Shown here in pieces: positions 42,216 through 49,301 of a DNA stretch of 64,000 nt (within the stretch, counting starts at the first letter, position 1; the number at the start of each line of letters is the position of its first letter). The DNA comes from Urechidicola croceus. GTDB lineage: Bacteria; Bacteroidota; Bacteroidia; Flavobacteriales; Flavobacteriaceae. Both the position numbers and the translations under genes were made by a program. The DNA lies in contig NZ_CP017478.1 in the NCBI RefSeq assembly GCF_001761325.1, positions 2,067,501-2,131,500 of the forward strand, in the 5' to 3' direction. The notes below the pieces were generated by a model, which worked only from the letters and a program-made list of their open reading frames with translations, was not told the origin of the DNA and did no database searches.

Positions 42216-42291
42216 AAAAATTAAAAAAGCACTCTAAAATTAGAATGCTTTTTAACCTATTTACCTTTGTTAGTGAACCCCAAATTCACTA
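42216..42291 (-). ncRNA. Predicted small RNA 3 of the array
   Basis: Boxes at 42319-42324 and 42298-42303, spacer 15. A 5' hairpin AGTGAA-TTTGGGG-TTCACT (42272-42290) exposes GGGG in its loop. Terminator stem at 42224-42236/42241-42253 with AAAAAGCA arms. Nearly identical to small RNA 4 (offset 202 bases). Confidence 0.68.
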
Positions 42292-42334
42292 CTATTATGA
42301 CACAACTTTTTTTGATAGGTCACAATTATTTTAA

Positions 42335-42424
42335 ATAAAATAAGAAAGCGTCTGTTTTTACACATGACGCTTTCTTTATATCGTTTTTTTTGAAAGTGAA
42401 ACTTATAACACTTAACCAAACCTA
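42335..42424 (-). ncRNA. Predicted small RNA 2 of the array
   Basis: Boxes TGTGAC (42452-42457) and GTGTCA (42431-42436), spacer 15. Terminator stem GAAAGCGTC/GACGCTTTC at 42344-42352/42366-42374. The following T tract is weak. Confidence 0.6.
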
Positions 42425-42489
42425 CTTTTATGACACACAATTATTTAATAAGTCACATATATCATTCAAAAAAATAATTCATTTAGTCT

Positions 42490-42588
42490 ATAAAAAGTGA
42501 AAGCGCTTACCAAAGTAAACGCTTTTTATATGTTGAGTTGATATTTAAGAATTGGGGACTCTTCTGAGGAATTAAATAATCAAGCCTA
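42490..42588 (-). ncRNA. Predicted small RNA 1 of the array
   Basis: Promoter boxes AGTGAC (42616-42621) and GGGTCA (42595-42600) with a 15-base spacer, directly behind the DnaJ-like gene stop. The terminator stem is at 42500-42510/42515-42525 (AAAGCG arms, one mismatch). The body contains GTCCCCAATTC. Ends are estimates. Confidence 0.6.
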
Positions 42589-42626
42589 CTTATATGACCC
42601 AATTAATCTTAAAAAGTCACTTTTTA

Positions 42627-43385
42627 CTACAACCCTCTTTCTTTTTGAATATCTTCATAAGCCTTTTGAATTTGTCTAAACTTTTCTTCAGCACCTTTTA
42701 AATGTTCTTTTCCTAAATGCTGTAATTTATCTGGGTGATGTTTTTTTACTAACTTTCTATATGCTTTTTTTACTTCAGCGTCACTAGCAGATTTTTCAAT
42801 TTCTAATATTTTATAAGCATTATTAACTCCGCTATAAAACATTGCTTTTATTGACTCAAAATCATAATTACTTATACTTAAATAACCTGCAATTTTATGA
42901 ATCATATTTACTTCCAATTCACTTACAAAATCATCTGCCTTTGCAATACCAAATAAAAAGTGTATCAACTGTAATCTTGAAGCATGTGTCATATTTTGTC
43001 TAATTTGCAAACATACTTGACGCGTAGAAATATTATTATTTTTAATAATACCATTAAACAACTTAAATGCATGATTAGCTCGTGTTGCTCCATACATTTG
43101 GTTAAAATGTCTACGTACATAACTCAACTCCCTTTTGTCAACTTTACCATCGGCTTTAATAACTACAGCTGCCAAAATCAACAAACTTATTTCAAAATCT
43201 CCAGGTTGGGTAGCCATTCTCGGATCTCTTGTTGTGCGCGTTCTACCATAAGTTTCTTCTTGCCTTAAATCATCCGAAGAAAAACCATCGATAAAACTTC
43301 CTAAAACAAATCCAATTATACCTCCTATTGGTCCTCCAAATGACCATCCTAATGTAGCTCCTAAATATTTTGTAAAATTTCCCAT
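42627..43385 (-). CDS. TerB/DjlA-like co-chaperone with C-terminal J-domain
   Basis: A 252-residue protein. The N-terminus is a Gly-rich hydrophobic segment ([23 protein letters not shown], residues 12-34) that may insert in the membrane. Residues ~65-170 form a TerB-like helical domain ([23 protein letters not shown]). Residues ~189-252 are a J-domain ([20 protein letters not shown] with the HPD motif in KKHHPDKL). This is the DjlA architecture; J-domains stimulate DnaK ATPase. The client is unknown. The first small-RNA promoter lies within 30 bases of its stop. Confidence 0.85.
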   Translation of the reverse strand: MGNFTKYLGATLGWSFGGPIGGIIGFVLGSFIDGFSSDDLRQEETYGRTRTTRDPRMATQPGDFEISLLILAAVVIKADGKVDKRELSYVRRHFNQMYGATRANHAFKLFNGIIKNNNISTRQVCLQIRQNMTHASRLQLIHFLFGIAKADDFVSELEVNMIHKIAGYLSISNYDFESIKAMFYSGVNNAYKILEIEKSASDAEVKKAYRKLVKKHHPDKLQHLGKEHLKGAEEKFRQIQKAYEDIQKERGL

Positions 43386-43471
43386 TCTTAATTTTAAAAG
43401 CCCAAAGATAATAACAAATATATCAAAATGAATATCCTAGAAGAACTTCATAAATAAAAATCAAATTTTCG

Positions 43472-43479
43472 TATCTTTG
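43472..43479 (+). promoter_or_regulatory. Bacteroidota -7 element of the bacilliredoxin gene
   Basis: TATCTTTG fits TAnnTTTG and ends 24 bases before the ATG at 43504. Its position argues against an upstream TTG start at 43477, which would lie inside it. Confidence 0.55.
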
Positions 43480-43503
43480 TACCCAATTATAAATAAAAAT
43501 AAT

Positions 43504-43914
43504 ATGTATCCAGAAGAATTAGTAAGACCAATGCAATTAGAACTTGAAAATGCAGGTTTTACCTCATTACATACTCCTGAAGAAGTTGATGTTGAATTGG
43601 CTAAGGAAGGAACAACTTTAGTTATGGTAAATTCTGTATGTGGATGTGCTGCAGGTACTGCTCGTCCAGGAGCTATTGCCTCATTAGGAAACGATAAACA
43701 TCCAAGTAACTTAACAACAGTTTTTGCTGGTGTAGATAAAGAAGCGGTAAACCAAGCACGTGAGAAAATGATTCCATTTCCTCCGTCTTCTCCTTCTATT
43801 GCATTATTTAAAGATGGTCAATTAGTACACATGTTAGAGCGTCACCACATTGAAGGTCGTTCTGCACAAGCAATTGCAGCAAATTTAGCGGCTGCTTATG
43901 ATGAATTTTGCTAA
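43504..43914 (+). CDS. BrxA/BrxB-family bacilliredoxin
   Basis: A 136-residue thioredoxin-fold protein with the family motif VNSVCGCAAGTARPG (CGC active site near residue 46) and the SPSIALFKDGQLVHMLERHHIEGR C-terminus. In Firmicutes such proteins remove bacillithiol from oxidised proteins. Many Bacteroidota also carry the family, so a similar thiol-repair role is inferred. The ATG at 43504 is chosen because the conserved MYPEELVRPM begins there. A terminator follows and the gene looks monocistronic. Confidence 0.9.
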   Translation: MYPEELVRPMQLELENAGFTSLHTPEEVDVELAKEGTTLVMVNSVCGCAAGTARPGAIASLGNDKHPSNLTTVFAGVDKEAVNQAREKMIPFPPSSPSIALFKDGQLVHMLERHHIEGRSAQAIAANLAAAYDEFC

Positions 43915-43936
43915 AAAATAATTAAAAAGCACTTTA

Positions 43937-43964
43937 AAAATCCTCAATATTATTTGAGGATTTT
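43937..43964 (+). terminator. Intrinsic terminator after the bacilliredoxin gene
   Basis: AAAATCCTCAA, a 6-base loop and TTGAGGATTTT, followed by TTATTTTTAT. It ends just before the next ATG at 43979. Confidence 0.85.
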
Positions 43965-43978
43965 TTATTTTTATACAG

Positions 43979-44647
43979 ATGAATACTACCGAACAAAACA
44001 TTATAGACAATACTATTTCTTTTGTCAAAAAAACACTGAGAAATGCAGAAGGCGGCCACGATTGGTTTCATATTGAACGAGTTTACAACAACTCATTATT
44101 AATTTCAAAATCTGAAAAAGTAAACAAATTTATTGTTGCTCTTGGTGCTCTTCTCCATGATATTGCTGATGCAAAATTTTATAATGGAGATGAAACCGTG
44201 GGACCAAAAATGGCTCGTGAATTTCTTTTTTCACAAAACGTAGACAGTACTATTATTGAGCATGTTGTAAAAATTATTGAAAACATTTCTTATAAAAATT
44301 CTTTAGCAAAAAATACTGAAAATCAATTTTCTTCACCAGAACTTTTAGTTGTTCAAGATGCTGATAGATTGGATGCTATTGGAGCAATAGGAATAGCAAG
44401 ATGTTTTAATTATGGTGGATTTAAAAACAGAAAGTTATATGATCCTGAAATAAAACCTAATCTTAATTTATCTAAAGAAGAATATAAAAAATCAGATTCG
44501 CCAACTATCAATCATTTTTATGAAAAATTATTGCTTCTTAAAGAGAAAATGAATACTAAAACTGGGTTACGAATCGCAACAGATAGACACAAATATATGG
44601 AGCAATTTTTAGAGCAGTTTTATGCTGAATGGAATGGTAAAAAATAA
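43979..44647 (+). CDS. HD-domain phosphohydrolase (YedJ-like)
   Basis: A 222-residue HD-superfamily protein. Metal-binding residues are seen in GGHDWFHIERVYNNS (first His), ALLHDIADAKF (the HD pair near residue 61) and QDADRLDAIGAIGIARCF (late Asp). The QDADRLDAIGAIGI block is typical of the YedJ-like branch. Substrates of such enzymes are usually nucleotides or phosphate monoesters, but none can be assigned here. It stands alone between terminators. Confidence 0.8.
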   Translation: MNTTEQNIIDNTISFVKKTLRNAEGGHDWFHIERVYNNSLLISKSEKVNKFIVALGALLHDIADAKFYNGDETVGPKMAREFLFSQNVDSTIIEHVVKIIENISYKNSLAKNTENQFSSPELLVVQDADRLDAIGAIGIARCFNYGGFKNRKLYDPEIKPNLNLSKEEYKKSDSPTINHFYEKLLLLKEKMNTKTGLRIATDRHKYMEQFLEQFYAEWNGKK

Positions 44648-44703
44648 CTTCAAAACTGTAATGGCACATGATTACTTTTTATCATAAATGACTCGTTTTT
44701 ATC

Positions 44704-44741
44704 AAAAAAAGACCTGTTTTTGAATAAAAAACAAGTCTTTT
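44704..44741. terminator. Bidirectional terminator between convergent genes
   Basis: AAAAGACCTGTTTTT, GAAT, AAAAACAAGTCTTTT: a long imperfect stem with A and T runs on both sides, between the HD-domain gene and the convergent enoyl-CoA hydratase gene. Confidence 0.7.
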
Positions 44742-44787
44742 AGTGTTTTTTTAGTATGTTTTTGAAAAATTTATTTTTTTGAATTTA

Positions 44788-45561
44788 TTAAAAATTTGGT
44801 CTTCTTTTTTCTAAAAACGCTGTTGTTCCTTCTTTAAAATCAGAAGTGCCAAAACACTTACCAAAATTTGATATTTCAACTTCAAATCCATCAACATTAT
44901 TTTTAAAATTTGCATTAACAGATTCTATTGCTGCAGTAATTGCTGTACTCGAATTATGGCTAATTTTTTTAGCCAATTTTTCGGCTAAATCTAACAACTC
45001 TTCTTGTTCAACTACGTGATTTACTAAGCCATAATCTTTAGCCTGTTCGGCAGTAATCATATTCGCTGTCATGATTAATTCCATTGCTCTTCCTTTACCT
45101 ATTAATTGCGGTAATCTTTGAGTACCACCATAACCAGGAATGACACCTAAAGAAACTTCTGGCAACCCCATTTTTGCATTTGTACTAGCAATTCTAAAAT
45201 GTGCAGCCATCGCTAATTCCAAACCTCCTCCAAGCGCAAATCCATTTATTGCAGCAATTACTGGAGTTGATAAATTTTCTATAAAATCAAATAGTAATTC
45301 ATGCCCTTTTTTGGATAAAGTTGCACCTTGACTTTCATCAAAATGTGCAAACTCTTTAATATCGGCACCAGCTACAAACGCTTTTGTTCCGCTACCGGTA
45401 ATTATGATAACACGAATCGACTTATCTTCATCGGCAGTAACAAATGCTTTGTGTAATTCTTCAATAGTTTCTTTATTGAGCGCATTTAATTTGTTTGGTC
45501 TATTAATAGTAATTGTCAAAATTTTTCCTTCTTGACCTAATAAAATATTATTGTATTTCAT
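44788..45561 (-). CDS. Enoyl-CoA hydratase/isomerase family protein
   Basis: A 257-residue crotonase. The oxyanion-hole motif AGADIKEFA is near residue 66. Both catalytic glutamates of true hydratases are retained, in FALGGGLELAMAAHFRIAS and LPEVSLGVIPGYGGTQRL. It is therefore likely to hydrate 2-enoyl-CoA in beta-oxidation or a related acyl-CoA pathway. No other fatty-acid gene is adjacent. It starts 18 bases after the sensor-kinase stop and is probably in its operon. Confidence 0.88.
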   Translation of the reverse strand: MKYNNILLGQEGKILTITINRPNKLNALNKETIEELHKAFVTADEDKSIRVIIITGSGTKAFVAGADIKEFAHFDESQGATLSKKGHELLFDFIENLSTPVIAAINGFALGGGLELAMAAHFRIASTNAKMGLPEVSLGVIPGYGGTQRLPQLIGKGRAMELIMTANMITAEQAKDYGLVNHVVEQEELLDLAEKLAKKISHNSSTAITAAIESVNANFKNNVDGFEVEISNFGKCFGTSDFKEGTTAFLEKRRPNF

Positions 45562-45579
45562 TTGTTGATTTTTTGAAAA

Positions 45580-47037
45580 TTATTTTTTTGGTAATGTAAT
45601 AGTAAATACGGTTCCTGAATCTTCATCAGAAATAAATGATATAACTCCTCCGTAGGCTTCAATAATATTTTTAACCATTGGTAAACCTAATCCCATTCCG
45701 CTTGTTTTAGTAGTGAACTTTGGTTCAAATACTTTGTTTTTTAATTCATCTGAAATGCCTTTTCCATTGTCTGAAACAGAAATCACAACATCATTTCCTT
45801 TGTCAAGAACTGTAACCTTTACAGATGGATTATCAATATCTACCATTGCTTGAATGGAATTTTTAATAAGATTTGTTACAACCCTAGTAATTTGCATTTT
45901 ATCCAAATTAGCAACGATATTTTTACCTTCAGAGTCAAAAGAAATATAAGGTTCTGTAAAAATTTCAGTGGCAAGTTTTACAACATCAACAACATTTATT
46001 TTTTCGCGTTTTTGAGTTGGCATTTTTGCAAAATCAGAAAAAGCAGATGCTATTGAACTCATCACGTCAATTTGCTGAATCATAGTTTTACTAAATTCCT
46101 TTAATTTATGAGTAATCATTGGATCTTCTGGATCAAATTTTCTTTCAAACATTTGCACTGTTAATCTCATTGGTGTCAACGGATTTTTAATTTCATGTGC
46201 TACTTGTTTTGCCATTTCTCTCCACGCTTCTTCTCGCTCACTTTGTGCTAGTTTTACAGCACTTTCTTCAAGATCATCAACCATACTATTGTATGATTCA
46301 ACCAAACTATAAATTTCTTTACTTGCATCTTTTAAAGAAATTTTTTCATTCCGCTTTAATAGTCTAGTTTCACTCATTTTATCACTTACGGTTTTTATTG
46401 ATCGAGTTATATAACTAGATATAAAATAGGCTAAAACCATACCCACAATAAAAATCAGTAAAAACCCCAATGCTAATCTTGATAAAAACTCGCTCAATTC
46501 TCTATCTTGATCAGAACTATCTTCTAAATATGGTAAATGTAGAATTCCTATTGGTCTATAATTGTGATTTACAATATATGTGTAAGATGATTGATATTCT
46601 TTATCATCTTTTTTCTCTCTTTTTACATATCTATGATCGGTTGTATTGGCAAGAATATCTAATATATTTTTATCAATTTTTCGAACAACCGTATCATTAG
46701 TAAAATCACGATTTGACGAAATACTAAAATTACCGTCTAAATCATAAATTTCGATTTCTAAATTATGTATTCTTGAAATGTCAAATATTTTATTCTGATA
46801 AAGAAAAATATATCGAAGTTTTGAAGGTACAATTTCATACGTTGTATTATTCAACTCAACAGTAATATGATTTCTTATAGCTGTTTCTTTACGTTCTAAC
46901 CTTCCGGTATTGTATTCTTCTGCTTGCTCGTGATACTGAATTATAGTAACTATTGCTATCAAAATAGAGGCAATTATTATCAATGCAACCATTGATAAAA
47001 AGACACGATTTTGTAAAGAAAGTTTTGTTCTATTCAT
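45580..47037 (-). CDS. Membrane sensor histidine kinase (NtrY/HAMP type)
   Basis: A 485-residue kinase with transmembrane helices near residues 11-31 and 190-212 flanking a ~150-residue periplasmic sensor region, then a HAMP-like linker, a HisKA domain with the phospho-acceptor His near residue 279 (QVAHEIKNPLTPMRL), and an ATPase domain with N box NLIKNSIQAM, G1 DNGKGIS and G2 GMGLGLPMV. No response regulator is nearby, so it is an orphan kinase in this window. It sits between a SemiSWEET gene and the enoyl-CoA hydratase gene, closely spaced on the same strand. Confidence 0.9.
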   Translation of the reverse strand: MNRTKLSLQNRVFLSMVALIIIASILIAIVTIIQYHEQAEEYNTGRLERKETAIRNHITVELNNTTYEIVPSKLRYIFLYQNKIFDISRIHNLEIEIYDLDGNFSISSNRDFTNDTVVRKIDKNILDILANTTDHRYVKREKKDDKEYQSSYTYIVNHNYRPIGILHLPYLEDSSDQDRELSEFLSRLALGFLLIFIVGMVLAYFISSYITRSIKTVSDKMSETRLLKRNEKISLKDASKEIYSLVESYNSMVDDLEESAVKLAQSEREEAWREMAKQVAHEIKNPLTPMRLTVQMFERKFDPEDPMITHKLKEFSKTMIQQIDVMSSIASAFSDFAKMPTQKREKINVVDVVKLATEIFTEPYISFDSEGKNIVANLDKMQITRVVTNLIKNSIQAMVDIDNPSVKVTVLDKGNDVVISVSDNGKGISDELKNKVFEPKFTTKTSGMGLGLPMVKNIIEAYGGVISFISDEDSGTVFTITLPKK

Positions 47038-47075
47038 TGCTTAAAATTATAATAACTAGCAAAAAAGATACCATA

Positions 47076-47342
47076 TTATTGCTTATTGGTGTATTTCAAT
47101 TTAAAATAAATAACCAGTGTAACTAAAATTGCCGTAACTAAATTGGCTAAAGCAACCGAAATACTATTTACATATATTCCGTAAATGAACCATAAAATGA
47201 TTCCTAATAACAAAATAAGATACATGGTTAAAGATATGTTTTCAACCGATTTCGTTTTCCATGCTTTTAAAACTTGAGGTATAAATGATGCCGTAGTTAA
47301 AGTTGCTGCAACTAATCCTAAAATTTCAATATTTGGAATCAT
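47076..47342 (-). CDS. SemiSWEET-family transporter, copy 1
   Basis: An 88-residue protein with three transmembrane helices and the PQ-loop signature (TTASFIPQVLKAWKTKSVENIS). SemiSWEETs dimerise to form a sugar uniporter. A paralogue lies on the other side of ald at 48615-48872. Substrate unknown. It starts just after the ald terminator and may lead the operon with the sensor kinase. Confidence 0.85.
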   Translation of the reverse strand: MIPNIEILGLVAATLTTASFIPQVLKAWKTKSVENISLTMYLILLLGIILWFIYGIYVNSISVALANLVTAILVTLVIYFKLKYTNKQ

Positions 47343-47375
47343 TCATAAGAATTTATAGTTGTAAAAATAAATAAA

Positions 47376-47407
47376 AAAACCTCATTCGTTTAATCGAATG
47401 AGGTTTT
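47376..47407 (-). terminator. Intrinsic terminator after ald
   Basis: AAAACCTCATTCG, loop, CGAATGAGGTTTT: a perfect 13-bp stem between ald and the first SemiSWEET gene, with a T tract in the minus direction. Confidence 0.85.
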
Positions 47408-47432
47408 ATATTGTTTTGTCATTTCACTATAT

Positions 47433-48518
47433 TTATACAGCAAATGCTTCTGATATTTCTTTTAAAATAATTTCACCATTTACAATATTAACACCTTTGC
47501 TCAACCCTTTGTTCTCATCACAAGCTCTCTCCCATCCTTTATTTGCAATTTGTAATACATATGGCAATGTAACATTAGTTAAGGCAATTGTAGAAGTGTA
47601 AGGAACTGCTCCTGGCATATTCGCCACACAATAATGAACAACTTCATCAATGATATACGTTGGATTTTCGTGAGTTGTCGGTTTTGTTGTTTCAATACAT
47701 CCTCCTTGATCTACTGCTACATCAACTAATACTGTTCCTGATTGCATGTCTTTCAACATATCTCTTGTAATTAAGTTGGGTGCTTTCGCTCCTGGAATTA
47801 ACACTCCACCAACAATTAAATCAGCAGTTTTAATATGCTCTCTAATATTATATTCGTTTGAAAATTCGGTGATTACATTATTAGGCAAAATATCATTTAA
47901 ATATCTTAAACGATCAACATTAATATCTAATATTGTTACCAAGGCTCCCATTCCTGCAGCCATTTTAGCCGCTTGAGTTCCTACAACACCACCACCAAGA
48001 ATTAATATTTTTCCTGGGCGTACTCCTGGAACTCCTCCTAATAAAATACCTTTTCCTTGTACTGGTTTTTCTAAATATTTTGCTCCTTGTTGGATAGCCA
48101 TTCTACCAGCAACTTCAGACATTGGAGTTAATAATGGTAATGATCTATTTGGTCCTTCAACAGTTTCATAAGCAATACAAACTGACTTACTAGCAATCAT
48201 TGCTTCTGTTAGTTTTTCACTAGATGCAAAATGGAAATAGGTAAATAAAATTTGTCCTTCTTTCGCTAAAGAATATTCTTCTTCAATTGGTTCTTTAACT
48301 TTTACAATCATATCTGCAATAGCATAAACCTCTTCAATAGTTGATAATATAGTTGCTCCAGCATCTATATACTTTTCATCAGGAAAACCACTGTTAGTTC
48401 CTGCATCTGACTGAACATAAACAGTATGATTTCTCTTTGTTAGTTCAAAAACTCCTCCTGGAGTTAAAGCAACACGATTTTCGTTGTTTTTGATTTCCTT
48501 TGGTAGACCTACAATCAT
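47433..48518 (-). CDS. ald: Alanine dehydrogenase
   Basis: Interconverts L-alanine and pyruvate/ammonia with NAD. The 361-residue protein has the family N-terminus GLPKEIKNNENRVALTPGGV, the active-site segment ILFTYFHFASS, the Rossmann motif ILGGGVVGTQAAKMA near residue 171, and the C-terminal block DVAVDQGGCIETTKPTTHENP followed by VHYCVANMPGAVP. Saccharopine dehydrogenase-like relatives exist, but the match over the whole length fits Ald. Hairpin terminators lie on both sides. Confidence 0.93.
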   Translation of the reverse strand: MIVGLPKEIKNNENRVALTPGGVFELTKRNHTVYVQSDAGTNSGFPDEKYIDAGATILSTIEEVYAIADMIVKVKEPIEEEYSLAKEGQILFTYFHFASSEKLTEAMIASKSVCIAYETVEGPNRSLPLLTPMSEVAGRMAIQQGAKYLEKPVQGKGILLGGVPGVRPGKILILGGGVVGTQAAKMAAGMGALVTILDINVDRLRYLNDILPNNVITEFSNEYNIREHIKTADLIVGGVLIPGAKAPNLITRDMLKDMQSGTVLVDVAVDQGGCIETTKPTTHENPTYIIDEVVHYCVANMPGAVPYTSTIALTNVTLPYVLQIANKGWERACDENKGLSKGVNIVNGEIILKEISEAFAV

Positions 48519-48558
48519 TATTTCTGTTTTAAGAATGTGTAAAAATAAATCAAAAAAA

Positions 48559-48594
48559 AGGATTTTTTTTCAGTAAATTGAAAAAAAATCCCTT
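48559..48594 (-). terminator. Intrinsic terminator after SemiSWEET copy 2
   Basis: A long stem, AAGGGATTTTTTTTCA with its complement, separated by a short loop and followed by T residues on the minus strand. Confidence 0.75.
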
Positions 48595-48614
48595 AATCTT
48601 ATATATTTAACATT

Positions 48615-48872
48615 TTATTTATTCGTAAACCTTATTTTATAACTTAACAATAAGGCTACCAACCCTGCTGTTAATAAATTTGCTAAAATAATAGCAGCAC
48701 TATTTATATAAATACCATAAACCAACCATAATAAAACTCCTGATAACATTACTAAATACATAGGTAATGAAAGACTCTCAACATCTTTGGTCTTTTTTGT
48801 TTTTACTACTTGTGGTATAAATGCTGATGTAGTTAATACTGCAGCGATTAATCCTATAATTTCAATATTCAT
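48615..48872 (-). CDS. SemiSWEET-family transporter, copy 2
   Basis: An 85-residue, three-helix protein with the PQ-loop motif TTSAFIPQVVKTKKTKDVESLS, clearly paralogous to the copy at 47076. The ATG at 48872 is preferred because MNIEIIGLIAAVL aligns with the start of copy 1 (IPNIEILGLVAATL); an in-frame start at 48905 would add 11 residues. A sugar uniporter role is known for the family; the substrate here is unknown. Confidence 0.85.
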   Translation of the reverse strand: MNIEIIGLIAAVLTTSAFIPQVVKTKKTKDVESLSLPMYLVMLSGVLLWLVYGIYINSAAIILANLLTAGLVALLLSYKIRFTNK

Positions 48873-49170
48873 TTCATTCAATTTTATAGATGCAATTTCC
48901 TGCACTAATTATGATGCAAATATCTATCGAGAAGTAATCATAAAAATCATTATAATTGACTTTTTTATATAGCAAATTAACCCAAAAACAATTAATTAAC
49001 ATTGAATTAATCAATATGTAACACTTTGAATAAAACTTTATCAATTATTTACTAAATCGGTTGTAGAAAAACCATTCTTTAGAAAATTATATAATGAATT
49101 ATGTAATGAATATTTACTTTTACTGAAAAGTAAATAAAAACTACTCATAAACTATGACCTAATATAAAAT

Positions 49171-49294
49171 AAACGTCATTCTGAACTTGCATGTGCTACA
49201 CTAGATTCAGTATTTCAGAATCGCATAGTGTTGCTTAAAAAATACTAAAATGAATATAGAATGAGATCCTGAAATAAATTCAGGGTGACGTTTA
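49171..49294. repeat. Intergenic palindromic repeat element downstream of leuS
   Basis: Terminal inverted repeats TAAACGTCATTCTGAA and TTCAGGGTGACGTTTA (14 of 16 paired) enclose GATCCTGAAATAAATTCAGG-type sequence. It belongs to the same CATTCTGAA/TTCAGGATCTC repeat class as the pieces at 50635 (inside leuS) and 58998. The rest of the 48873-49301 gap is plain AT-rich DNA. Confidence 0.65.
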
Positions 49295-49301
49295 TTTAAA
49301 A

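Larger units (their letters stand above)
41036..42626 (-). repeat. Tandem array of ten promoter/terminator units (predicted small-RNA cluster)
   Basis: A 1.58-kb gene-free region made of ten homologous but diverged units, spaced roughly 75-220 bases. Each unit, read on the minus strand, has TGTGAC (or AGTGAC), exactly 15 bases, GTGTCA (or a close variant), 50-100 bases of variable sequence, then a hairpin. In most units the hairpin is followed by a T tract in that direction. The hairpin stems differ between units but play the same part. No unit contains a plausible protein-coding frame. Confidence 0.75.

Noticed and set aside
41036-42626. CRISPR array or integron attC array.
   Set aside because: Units are of unequal length, the shared part is a promoter-like pair of boxes with a fixed 15-base spacer rather than an identical 24-47-base repeat, hairpin stems differ between units, and no cas or integrase gene is near.
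43477-43503. Upstream TTG start for the bacilliredoxin gene.
   Set aside because: The TTG lies within the TAnnTTTG promoter element at 43472-43479, and the conserved protein start is at ATG 43504.
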